Shown: positions 47,094-55,041, numbered from the stretch's first letter. The stretch: 58,189 nt of DNA from Mogibacterium sp. (GCA_017510725.1 JAFWMD010000036.1:1-58189); one strand, 5' to 3'. Numbers and translations: made by a program. Notes: generated by a model from the sequence alone, not told the origin.

Positions 47094-47155
47094 CGGTTAT
47101 TTAACATAATTTACTCTTAGTCACTGGCATAGTCAAGAAAATGGTTTACAGGACC

Positions 47156-47255
47156 GCCCCAATTGGAGGAGACAGGGAGGAGACAGGGGACGGTTCTCTG
47201 TCTCCTCTGTCACAGAGCCGGATGGACAGTGCGGTATTTATCGCTGCCCCAATTG
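47156..47255. repeat. Palindromic GGAGACAGGG repeat flanked by GCCCCAATTG copies
   Basis: GGAGGAGACAGGG occurs twice, overlapping by two bases (47165, 47176), and pairs with CTCTGTCTCCTCTGTC (47196-47211), forming a strong hairpin. GCCCCAATTG flanks the unit at 47156-47165 and 47246-47255. It resembles the dispersed repeats mobilised by REP-associated transposases; other copies are not in the window. Confidence 0.55.
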
Positions 47256-47283
47256 TGACTGGAATACATGGAGTGAATAGAAT

Positions 47284-47332
47284 TGTTAGGGTCGGGCGAT
47301 AATCGCCAATTTAAAAACGCCCGACGCTAACA
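47284..47332. mobile_element. 49-bp pair of back-to-back IS21-like ends
   Basis: TGTTAGGGTCGGGCG, 19 bp, CGCCCGACGCTAACA: 15-bp terminal inverted repeats with one mismatch. The interior repeats GATAATCGCCAATTT, also found in the 176-bp element at 46955. It cuts into istA exactly at the terminal TGTTAG. No target duplication is seen, so two ends may have been joined by deletion of a whole element. Confidence 0.6.
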
Positions 47333-47632
47333 GCACTCCTCAAGATACTCTGTCCACAGTAGTTTCTTGGTCACACCATTGCGTTGCAACTCTTTGCGGA
47401 CATACTCGAAGTCTGGCATACGTCTTTCGGTCCGCACAGCTTCGTGGGGAAACAACTTCCTGCTCAGAGCGATGTCTGTCATGGATTCATCCAACGGCCA
47501 TGGCAGTTGTAGTTCTCTGGCTCGCTTCTGAACTTTAGAAACGGTCTTTTGCGAGACACCTGCGCTGCTGCATATATCTCGCTGTGAAAACCCTAAGGCT
47601 GTAAGCCGAAGGATCTCGCGATACTTGGTCAT
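47327..47632 (-). pseudogene. istA: IS21-family transposase IstA, N-terminal fragment
   Basis: Only ~101 residues remain: MTKYREILRLTALGFSQRDI, then CSSAGVSQKTVSKVQKRARE (the N-terminal helix-turn-helix), ending VTKKLLWTEYLEECC and a stop. Full IstA is about 400-500 residues, and from memory the frame normally continues beyond this point. The truncation falls exactly at TGTTAG of the 49-bp element. AAGGAGG precedes the ATG. No istB is present, so the element is dead. Confidence 0.85.
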
Positions 47633-47716
47633 AACTGTGACCTCCTTAATTGAATTTACACCATAGGTGCATGATTCAATTATATGAGTGAATAATCCTG
47701 TACAAATTGCACTATG

Positions 47717-47760
47717 GTTCCAGTCTTTGGGTACCGCAGTTCCAGTAAAATGGTACCGTA
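47717..47760. repeat. Two 22-bp direct repeats, probable left end of the istA element
   Basis: GTTCCAGTCTTTGGGTACCG and GTTCCAGTAAAATGGTACCG start consecutive 22-bp units. GGTACA at 47779-47784 (TGTACC on the minus strand) could be the element terminus. IS21-family ends carry such repeats as transposase sites. The motif differs from TGTTAG/GTCGGGC, so at least two IS types met here. Confidence 0.5.
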
Positions 47761-47765
47761 GATTA

Positions 47766-47887
47766 TTATCTATCTGATGGTACATTCTTCCTGAATGTCA
47801 TTAATGTAAAGGCTGCTTCGCATCGCTGTGCGACAAGGCCTTGACATTAATTCCATACAGGAATTTCATCTGATATCAGATAGATAA
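47766..47887. repeat. 122-bp nested imperfect palindrome
   Basis: Outer arms TTATCTATCTGAT (47766) and ATCAGATAGATAA (47875) match perfectly over 13 bp. Inner arms at 47788-47813 and 47838-47863 (TTCCTG...AAGGC) match at about 21 of 26 positions. A central TCGCA/TGCGA hairpin lies at 47818-47833. It could form a long cruciform or a structured RNA. No gene lies within it. Confidence 0.6.
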
Positions 47888-47981
47888 GAACATGTTTTGT
47901 TCGCAGTACCACATCTCAGGAATAGCGGTTTCCTATCTGCTGGATTATCGGTTTCTTTGAACAGGAATATTCAATGAGGCC

Positions 47982-48031
47982 GATTTCCCGGCTGGAATGA
48001 TGATTTCCATTCTGCCGGAACGGTGATTTCC
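47982..48031. repeat. Three spaced GATTTCC repeats, possible IS end remnant
   Basis: GATTTCC occurs at 47982, 48002 and 48025 with GC-rich flanks (CCGGCTGGAAT, TCTGCCGGAAC). Spacing of 20-23 bp resembles IS-end repeats. The rest of 47888-48171 shows no gene. Confidence 0.35.
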
Positions 48032-48171
48032 TCACGTCGGACAGGTGCGGGAAACTACGTCGGAATACTCACAAGTCATAATAATAAGAAATACAAGATG
48101 TTTTGTTGCTGAAATGTTGTGTATTTTTGAAGCATTTCATAAAATACAGTTTCTGTAGGGAGGATGTTTAA

Positions 48172-49128
48172 ATGAAAAAGAGAATGTATGACGATCAGAA
48201 GGTTATTCTTTCTTCTTGTCTTGATTTCATTGAAGAAGCAATTTCAAGAGGCGATTCATATTCAGAGATAACCTGCGGTGTTCAGATACTATTTCATAGT
48301 AATTACGGCACTTTAAGAAATATGTTCAGTACATATACACCGTTTCCATTACATAAATATATAAAGCGACGACTGCTGACTACAGCATACCTTAAGTACA
48401 AAAGCAACCGAATTCATTTAAGCACCAGGGATTCTTTTGCAGGAATTAATCAATTTGCAGTTAAATTCTATAGAGAATTCGGAATTGATATATGTAGCGA
48501 GCTCAGCGAGGAGGACCTTCAGCCTAACTTAGATATTGATCTGGTCGCTATGATAACCAATGCTTTCTATAAATTCCCTATTATAGAAGATTACACATTG
48601 AACAAAGATTCAATAAGTATCGAACATAACAAAGTCGAGCTTCTTAAAGTGTATATCAGCTTGAAAACATTCTTGCTTCCTACATGTATGGCAGAAGCGT
48701 TTATGGAAGAAGATGAAGAATATAAGATCTTTTTCCTTGAAGTATCTACGAGATTTGTGATAGATGAGCCGGATACACCTTCTGTTGAAGTAGTTCACAT
48801 GCTTCTCAATACAGAAAAGTTTTATGATTTTACACATTGCCATATGTGCGGAGATAGTTTGATCGTATTTTGTCCTGATATACCAGATAACTTCTATGAT
48901 ACTTACTGTTTGGTTGCTAACAGTATCATTCCTAATCTAAAATCAGTAGTTCCTGATAAATGGCTTCAGAGTGAGTTCGGATCACTGTTAAAATCAATAT
49001 CTGACGCAGATTCCTTTGAGAAAATCTCTGATAAGACAGGAATCATAGTGGCGGATTTACGGAAACTTGTGTGGGATTTCCTGACTTTGGGTTATTTACG
49101 ATATGTTAATCGGCAAGAAATACATTAA
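48172..49128 (+). CDS. AraC-like helix-turn-helix protein of unknown role
   Basis: Protein of 318 residues, not assigned to a named family. An N-terminal segment (about 25-115) resembles an AraC DNA-binding domain: VQILFHSNYGTLRNMFSTYT is like the first-helix pair 'hS..tLrr.Fk', followed by PFPLHKYIKRRLLTTAYLKY and INQFAVKFYREFGI. Usual AraC proteins have this domain at the C-terminus, so the layout is reversed. The last 200 residues are hydrophobic/acidic without a motif I know; a final ~60 (SDKTGIIVADLRKLVWDFLT) could be a second winged helix. AGGGAGG precedes the ATG. It stands alone on the plus strand and converges on the nuclease gene. Confidence 0.55.
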   Translation: MKKRMYDDQKVILSSCLDFIEEAISRGDSYSEITCGVQILFHSNYGTLRNMFSTYTPFPLHKYIKRRLLTTAYLKYKSNRIHLSTRDSFAGINQFAVKFYREFGIDICSELSEEDLQPNLDIDLVAMITNAFYKFPIIEDYTLNKDSISIEHNKVELLKVYISLKTFLLPTCMAEAFMEEDEEYKIFFLEVSTRFVIDEPDTPSVEVVHMLLNTEKFYDFTHCHMCGDSLIVFCPDIPDNFYDTYCLVANSIIPNLKSVVPDKWLQSEFGSLLKSISDADSFEKISDKTGIIVADLRKLVWDFLTLGYLRYVNRQEIH

Positions 49129-49193
49129 AAAGCGAAACCGATACATAACAATCTATGTATAGTTATATATAATCATATAAAAATACTTGGTGA

Positions 49194-50894
49194 TTAAATG
49201 TCTGTATTCCTTTTAGTTTTATAGCATCTAGGGCAACCTCTTCCTTGATTTCTACTTCCTATTACTGCCTCCCATTCATATCCGCATTCAGGACATAACC
49301 ACCATACCTTTTTCTGGCTTCCTGCAGTCACATCTTTAGGTGTTAGCATCCCGTTTCTTATAGGGTGCCATTCTTTTGCCAAATTAATATTATTATCATA
49401 TAGAGACCCTGATGATTTAATCCTGTTTAGATTACGCATATTATTACGATTTCTTATTCCACACTGCGGACATCCTGCTCCTTTATTCCTACTTGATATC
49501 TCTGAGTACCATTCATGCCCATATTTACACTTCCACCAAGCTTTTATGCCACTGCCAGGCAATATTTGCTTTGGATCCAAATCACTATTTTTTGTTGGGT
49601 GCCATTCATTCATTAAATCAGGCCTAACAGAAAACAAATCATTGAAGCCTGATAACACCTTGTTGTTGGAACAATATGGACAACCTTCTCCTTTATTTCT
49701 TTCATATATTGCAAACATCCATTCGTGTCCTAATTGACATTTCCACCATACTACAATGTTACTTCCGGGTAAAAACATGTCTGGTGTTGTTTCATTTCTT
49801 TCATAATTCCATTCTTTACATAACTCTGGATTTTTCATTAGAAGTGACTTCTCTCCTAAACTTGAAAGATAATCGCTTCTAATAATGTCACTGTCTCGTT
49901 CAATATCTACTCTTTCTATCTTTGGAAGATACTTACATAAATCAAGTAAAGCTGTCTGTAATCCATCTCTAGCTGAGATATTAACATCTGCTTCTGCTTC
50001 ATCGCTTTGAGGATTTTCTTTGATTCTTATCAATCGTATTGAAGATGATCTACATATCTTTGTTTTTTCATTATCCTGCTTTAATTTAGTTTTGCCCCTA
50101 TGATACACTTCACCATCATATTCAATTCCAATTTTTAAAGATGGAATATAGATATCTAATTCCATCCTTCGATTTATAAATATGTCTTTATATCGATGAA
50201 TAGCATCTGGATAAGCTTTTTTTACATAATAAAATACTGCTTGCTCTGGAAATGAAGATTGCGCTCCTTTAGAGCAAATAGGGCAGCCAGAGCCATCTGC
50301 CCTATGGTTTACACTCGTTCTCCACTCATGTCCTTTTGGACACTTCCACCATACTTTTTTGTTGCTGCTTGATGTCACTTCACGAGGCGAAAGATCATTT
50401 TTATCATAGTTCCATTCTTTAGCAAGCTCAGGAAATACTGTTTCTAAATCATTATATCCAGGGAGTACACGTGGATTATGGCTACAATATGGGCAGCCCC
50501 TATTAAGTCCTATTCTTTTATTTGGTGATGTTTCCCAAGAATGGCCGTTGCCACACTTAAGCCATATTTTTTTATGACTATTTGCAGATATCGTTTCAGG
50601 AGTAACATCTATATTCTTTTCAAAGTCCCATTCTTTGATGATTTCCGGATTAGTAGTTGCTATATCATTAAAGCCTGTGAGAACGAATCTGCCGGAGCAA
50701 AACGGGCATCCCCGACCATTATTTCTTGACTTTATTTGAGCTTCCCATTCATGTCCACATGAACCTTTCCACCAAACCTTTAATGAACTGTTTGGTGTTA
50801 CATCATAAGGTGTTCGTGTACCGTTCTTTGTCGGATGCCACTCTTTTGAAAGATTTGGATTTGCATTAAATAAATTGTTTTCTATTGTACCCAT
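49194..50894 (-). CDS. Zinc-ribbon repeat protein with central Vsr/DUF559-like nuclease domain
   Basis: 566 residues with a symmetric build. Six treble-clef/zinc-ribbon repeats of ~50 residues (DUF4379-like), each starting W(H/N/D)..(K/R)N and ending GCPxC, lie three before the core (about 19-68, 89-139, 161-209) and three after (362-410, 431-480, 509-559). Typical cores are KVWWKCPKGHEWRTSV and RGCPFC. The middle (210-310) reads SSFPEQAVFYYVKKAYPDAI, RRMELDIYIPSLKIGIEYDG and EVYHRG, an E-D-ExD-like pattern of PD-(D/E)xK/Vsr nucleases. The ATG at 50894 is preferred to a TTG 21 bp upstream. Such proteins are often found in defence regions; the actual target is unknown. Confidence 0.75.
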   Translation of the reverse strand: MGTIENNLFNANPNLSKEWHPTKNGTRTPYDVTPNSSLKVWWKGSCGHEWEAQIKSRNNGRGCPFCSGRFVLTGFNDIATTNPEIIKEWDFEKNIDVTPETISANSHKKIWLKCGNGHSWETSPNKRIGLNRGCPYCSHNPRVLPGYNDLETVFPELAKEWNYDKNDLSPREVTSSSNKKVWWKCPKGHEWRTSVNHRADGSGCPICSKGAQSSFPEQAVFYYVKKAYPDAIHRYKDIFINRRMELDIYIPSLKIGIEYDGEVYHRGKTKLKQDNEKTKICRSSSIRLIRIKENPQSDEAEADVNISARDGLQTALLDLCKYLPKIERVDIERDSDIIRSDYLSSLGEKSLLMKNPELCKEWNYERNETTPDMFLPGSNIVVWWKCQLGHEWMFAIYERNKGEGCPYCSNNKVLSGFNDLFSVRPDLMNEWHPTKNSDLDPKQILPGSGIKAWWKCKYGHEWYSEISSRNKGAGCPQCGIRNRNNMRNLNRIKSSGSLYDNNINLAKEWHPIRNGMLTPKDVTAGSQKKVWWLCPECGYEWEAVIGSRNQGRGCPRCYKTKRNTDI

Positions 50895-50952
50895 TTTGAA
50901 TCCCACTTTGCACAAAATAACTACGAGTCGACAAAGCCCTTACATTTATCCA

Positions 50953-51663
50953 TTACAATTTGTGCTGAAGGCAATACTTTTTGATACGTTCATTTCTTTT
51001 ATCCAAAAAAATGTGTTCATTACGGATGAACTCGAAATAATCATTCACGGTTTCGGGGAGACCGCTATTATGAAATGAGGCATCACCACACCAGATGTTT
51101 ACTTCAGAGTAATCACTTGTAACACAATCCTGGAGAAAGAAGAAATCTACATAGCCTTTGAAGTCTACAAACAAATCGAAGAAAGATTTATCATTTTCTA
51201 TAACCTTGCTCAGTGGGCTTTCTTCACCAATATAGTATTTTCTAATGCATTCTAGAGTCAAATCCCAACGATCAGATATTTTTCCGCATGTTCCTCTTCT
51301 TTGATTCATACTGTTTGGATGCTTTGGAAAGATAATCATTCCTCCGATAGTATAGGATCTCCTTATCAGGTTCTCGTAATATGACTCTGTGTCTCCAACG
51401 ATATCAGCAACTTGATCCAGAATATGCTTATATTTCTTGTACTGAAGTTCAACTATGATTGAGTCGCTCCCAAAGTCAAAGTTTTTCCATGTTAAATAAC
51501 AATATGGATCCCGACTTTCCACAAGCTTCATAATCTCACCATTTGGCAGCTCTCGGCTCCATAGCTTCTGGTGGTATGCCTTCAGAGTCTTGCTATATTT
51601 ATCCGGATCTTTTCCGGTTGGTGTGTCTGTCCTGAAATCAAACTTTGTATCTATCATATTCAC
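50953..51663 (-). CDS. Conserved hypothetical protein (possibly DUF6994)
   Basis: 236 residues, soluble, without a signal peptide. Conserved-looking blocks are FDFRTDTPTGKDPDKYSKTL, NFDFGSDSIIVELQYKKY and IIFPKHPNSMNQRRGTCGKI, then RWDLTLECIRKYY. These fit a small family of unknown function (DUF6994 by memory). AGTTGGAG lies before the ATG. The same strand and short gaps (58 and 76 bp) suggest an operon with the nuclease gene after it and the 265-residue gene before it. No catalytic motif is evident. Confidence 0.5.
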   Translation of the reverse strand: MNMIDTKFDFRTDTPTGKDPDKYSKTLKAYHQKLWSRELPNGEIMKLVESRDPYCYLTWKNFDFGSDSIIVELQYKKYKHILDQVADIVGDTESYYENLIRRSYTIGGMIIFPKHPNSMNQRRGTCGKISDRWDLTLECIRKYYIGEESPLSKVIENDKSFFDLFVDFKGYVDFFFLQDCVTSDYSEVNIWCGDASFHNSGLPETVNDYFEFIRNEHIFLDKRNERIKKYCLQHKL

Positions 51664-51739
51664 TCCAACTTCTTACTTATTAATATCAGATGCGGCTTCT
51701 TATTTATAAGGTCTGAGCGGAATGATGAGGAAAGCAGCG

Positions 51740-52537
51740 TTACAAATGCAAATATATTACCCTTCCAAGCTCGCCTGTATCTATTTCTTCATTCCCGTTT
51801 AGCAGTCGTCTTATGTAGCATGCTTCTTTTGCGTTTAAGTTCATGGATTGCTTGAATTCATTTTCTTGGTTTATTAGTTCAATCTCGTGTTTTTTCGTTT
51901 CACAGTCATACTTTATAATCACGAGTGATGCTTGCTTTATTGTAGGGATCAGATCGCATTCGATATTGGCATTTTCAGGGATTTCATAAAATAGACATTC
52001 TGGTTCTTCCTGCGCAGGGAGCTCAAGCTCAGATATAAGTGGCTGATCATTGATATATTTGACAGAGAAGAACAGCCCCTTATTCAACAATTTTTCTACC
52101 TTCTTTTCGGTAATGTCATATAAAGACGCATACTCTTTTGGTGTAAGTAGTCTGGCATTATATCGGAATATCTCATAGTCCATCGCTGAACGCATAGTGG
52201 ATACTTCTGTTCCTTCTATGGTGATCTCCTCAACAGTTTCCACATCAAGGAGGAAGCCATTATTATAAAGCATCAATCCATAAAATTGCTTGGTGCCCTT
52301 TAGCGAAGGCAGTTTTGCGGCTTTGATTTTTTCTATGAAAGAATCGATGAATGACTGTATGGCCTGGACGGCTTCGTCTGTTTTTATATCGTATTCCGAT
52401 TTTGAAACGTATTCTCTGGTAAGCATGAGGCTGCTTATCATTTTACGTTTGGTTTGTATTTCAAACCTTTCAAATGCCCTGAAGACCTTTTTCTCTTCTT
52501 CAGTACTGCAGTCAGGCCAGGTTATTGTCTTCTTCAT
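51740..52537 (-). CDS. Hypothetical protein with a possible helix-turn-helix
   Basis: 265 residues, unknown family. The N-terminal half is helical (FERFEIQTKRKMISSLMLTR). A stretch near 130-155, LLTPKEYASLYDITEKKVEK, looks like a MerR/excisionase-type helix-turn-helix. The C-terminal half is beta-rich (ECDLIPTIKQASLVIIKYDC). GGGGAGAGAG precedes the ATG. It is the first gene of the three-gene minus-strand set that ends with the nuclease, so it could be their regulator. That role is inference only. Confidence 0.5.
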   Translation of the reverse strand: MKKTITWPDCSTEEEKKVFRAFERFEIQTKRKMISSLMLTREYVSKSEYDIKTDEAVQAIQSFIDSFIEKIKAAKLPSLKGTKQFYGLMLYNNGFLLDVETVEEITIEGTEVSTMRSAMDYEIFRYNARLLTPKEYASLYDITEKKVEKLLNKGLFFSVKYINDQPLISELELPAQEEPECLFYEIPENANIECDLIPTIKQASLVIIKYDCETKKHEIELINQENEFKQSMNLNAKEACYIRRLLNGNEEIDTGELGRVIYLHL

Positions 52538-52760
52538 ATAGCTCTCTCCCCTCCGATCTCACCTTTGTGACTCAGTATATTGATTATGTCAGTTTCTATT
52601 TTATCATGAAAGCTATTCGACAACCGTCATTTTATAAAGATGCATACAACCGAATACTTATACTGTATGATATTAATCAAAACTACTGTTAGCCATGTAT
52701 CCAGAAAATGAGGAGATGGACTGGTCGGCTGGTTTTCTGTTATCCATGTATGCAAAAAAA

Positions 52761-52779
52761 GAACCCCAACTTGGGGTTC
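52761..52779 (-). terminator. Terminator for the opine-dehydrogenase-like pseudogene
   Basis: Stem GAACCCC/GGGGTTC with a 5-nt loop. On the minus strand it is followed by TTTTTTTGC. The rest of 52538-52862 shows no gene. Confidence 0.85.
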
Positions 52780-52862
52780 AAAAAGTGTTTCTTTAAATAT
52801 AAGGTAACAGATTTTCAAGGGTTTCAGCTGTTTGTAGCGCAACACATTTTTGCGATGTTACA

Positions 52863-53739
52863 CTACTGAAGATAGAATTCTCTCAACGTCTCCATATCAC
52901 TGATACCATAATCTGAAATTATAAGCTTATCATTAACGATAGCTATCTCATCATACCAGTCTATGAGACTGTCTATATTTAGGCATATCTACTCCGGCTA
53001 TATTTCCAATCTGCTGTATAACTGAAAGTCCGTATGGAAAATCAGCAGTAAAATATCTTGAATGAAGATCAGGAATAAACGTATTGCCTGTCTCTTCTTT
53101 CTGTTCGTCACAGCACGCAGCCATTCTTTTCTCAGTACGCTCTCTCCAGTATGCTCTCCTTTCAATATGACGCGCTATGCGTTCACTCAGGAATCTGCGC
53201 CTTGTTCTGATACCTCCAAGGCCTCTGCCTTTTATCTCTGCAGCTTCGGCTTTGACTGATGGTGTAGTCAGTCCCTTGAGTGATTCTTCGCTGCTTATTG
53301 CCTTTGTCATTTGTGCTGTTGATTCAGCTTTATAGAACATCCGTTCTGAAACTACGAATTCAAGTCCGAATCCCGGTAACGCCCTGCATATATCCTGTAT
53401 CTCGTCATCACAAGCCATAAGAAGCTCTGAGGAAGCATCATCCCAGTCCTCATAGAAAAGCGGTATAGAATCATAGGTAACACCGGGCCTGTAATCACTG
53501 AATATCGTCTTGAGCCGCGCTGTATGCAGTATGGGATTTGACGGCGTAAGCGTAAGCGCCATAAAGCCCAGACTTATTTTTCCTTCGTGAATAGTGTTTC
53601 CCTCTTTGTCAATTATTGACAAACTCCCGGAGAAAATACCCGGATTAGATGTGAACATGATAACTTCATGCCCTTTTTCGGCAATGTGAACCGCAAACTG
53701 TGTCCCTATATTACCTCCCCCTGCAATTGTGATCTTCAT
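52863..53739 (-). pseudogene. NAD/NADP octopine-nopaline dehydrogenase-like gene, degraded
   Basis: The start MKITIAGGGNIGTQFAVHIA is a Rossmann NAD site. LTLTPSNPILHTARLKTIFS and FIPDLHSRYFTADFPYGLSV are family blocks. Three defects are visible or inferred. About 100 residues expected between GKISL and LTLTP are missing. A ~48-residue Arg-rich in-frame insert (GGIRTRRRFLSERIARHIER...) precedes FIPDL. The frame ends at MPKYRQSHRLV, but dropping one A from the AAA near 52986 restores NIDSLIDWYDEIAIVNDKL and runs to the stop at 52863. The deletion and insertion are judged against the family from memory; the frameshift is direct. Confidence 0.75.
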
Positions 53740-53802
53740 ATCGGCACCTCGCTGTTATTAAAGTGAAATGTCAATCGGATTTAAAAGCTAATGATATAAA
53801 AA

Positions 53803-53826
53803 AAACAAGGTCACAAGACCTTGTTT
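53803..53826 (-). terminator. Terminator after the 3D-domain gene
   Basis: Perfect 10-bp stem AAACAAGGTC/GACCTTGTTT with a 4-nt loop; on the minus strand it runs into TTTTTTATATC. Confidence 0.9.
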
Positions 53827-53866
53827 ATCTTTAATTGTTAACCATATTGTTTGTTAAAAATACATA

Positions 53867-54433
53867 TTACCAGGCTGTTGCTATATCGATCTGAGTAGGA
53901 TTCCTTTTAGCAAATGTTCCGGTGTCACATACTATTCCCATACCGAGTGATGTCTGAACGAGCGAACCTCTCGGTCTGATATTAAGATTAGCCGCTACCA
54001 TGACATAGTTGCCGAACATCTTTACACCATCATCTCTGACCCAGTATTCGTAATCATATCCATTTCGTCTCATGATATTGACTACACCGCTCATGTTCAG
54101 GTTGTAATAAGTCTCTTTGCCTGACGGTCCCTGAATGGTGCCCCTTCTCTTTGAAAGTGAAGGGCCTCTCCAGATATGTTCCTCAAAATAAGAAATACAG
54201 TCCTCGGCAAAACCACGGACATCATTGGTAAAGAAATCCGTTGTGTATGTCAGGAATGTAGATGTCAGGGATTTCAGCGACGCCAACCTGAACAGCTCTG
54301 CTTTTATTCCGTTTTCATGAATGCCGTATATGCCAAAAACAAGGTTGGCATTTGCCTCAAGCATAATTACGATAAGAAAACAGAGAGCTACATTCCGCTT
54401 ATTTATTTTTCTTCTCTTTTTCTGTTTGGTCAC
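53867..54433 (-). CDS. Membrane-anchored 3D-domain protein
   Basis: 188 residues: a very basic N-terminus (TKQKKRRKINKRN), one transmembrane helix (about 14-34, VALCFLIVIMLEANANLVFG), a spacer, then a C-terminal double-psi barrel resembling the 3D (Asp-Asp-Asp) domain: MVAANLNIRPRGSLVQTS, GIVCDTGTFAKRNPTQIDIA with its Asp residues. 3D proteins cut or bind peptidoglycan in Bacillota and phages. Start is GTG, overlapping the stop of the DUF1097 gene by 4 bp (GTGA), so the pair is coupled. The substrate is inferred from the fold only. Confidence 0.6.
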   Translation of the reverse strand: MTKQKKRRKINKRNVALCFLIVIMLEANANLVFGIYGIHENGIKAELFRLASLKSLTSTFLTYTTDFFTNDVRGFAEDCISYFEEHIWRGPSLSKRRGTIQGPSGKETYYNLNMSGVVNIMRRNGYDYEYWVRDDGVKMFGNYVMVAANLNIRPRGSLVQTSLGMGIVCDTGTFAKRNPTQIDIATAW

Positions 54434-54915
54434 TTATTTAATAATCTATGGACTTTATCAAGCAATGCCCCCACATAGTACACACCGACCAGCATGGCAA
54501 CAGCAATCTGTACGGTAAGACTCATGACCGGTGTAGATGTATCCAGATTCATTGCCAGCATCCCTATTGCCCATCCGGTGAGCCATGAAGGCATGTGAAT
54601 TATATTTTCAAATCTGGAGGATATAATTACCAGAATGAATCCGAATACGGCAAGAGTTAAAAACAGCGTCAGATCGGGATTTATTGGCGTATGAGCCATG
54701 ATTTCAAAGGCGATGAGCGCCCATATGTCTCCGGCCAGGTATCCCAAAGCTATTTTGTGAGCGTCTTTGAACTTATTACCGTTTGTTCCGTAGATTCCTG
54801 CACATATAAGGGCTACAGGCCCTACCGATATACCTATATACGGACTTATAACTGCCCATGCAGGAGGCATTATTGCTATAAGAAGAGCTAAAGTTAATAT
54901 TTCTTTCCTGTTCAT
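54430..54915 (-). CDS. DUF1097-like integral membrane protein
   Basis: 161 residues with about five hydrophobic helices (LTLALLIAIMPPAWAVI, VGPVALICAGIYG, ALGYLAGDIWALIAFEIM, LTLFLTLAVFGFILVII, VQIAVAMLVGVYYVGAL). The GDIWALIAF and WLTGWAIG segments resemble DUF1097 proteins (YcdZ type); the function of that family is unknown. AAGGTATAAATG upstream is a weak ribosome binding site. It is coupled to the 3D-domain gene. A holin-like role is possible by context, but not shown. Confidence 0.5.
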   Translation of the reverse strand: MNRKEILTLALLIAIMPPAWAVISPYIGISVGPVALICAGIYGTNGNKFKDAHKIALGYLAGDIWALIAFEIMAHTPINPDLTLFLTLAVFGFILVIISSRFENIIHMPSWLTGWAIGMLAMNLDTSTPVMSLTVQIAVAMLVGVYYVGALLDKVHRLLNK

Positions 54916-55041
54916 TTATACCTTTTCCATGCACTTGGCTCAGCAAGATATAATTTACTATAAAATTATATCGTTCACTATACTAAGTGCTACAAAATAA
55001 TTATACAACACCAGTCAATTTCGTTAAAAATTCATCAAAAT

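Noticed and set aside
47153-47260. Repeated GGAGACAGGG and GCCCCAATTG considered as a CRISPR array
   Set aside because: Only two copies, overlapping and palindromic, no regular spacers and no cas genes in the window.
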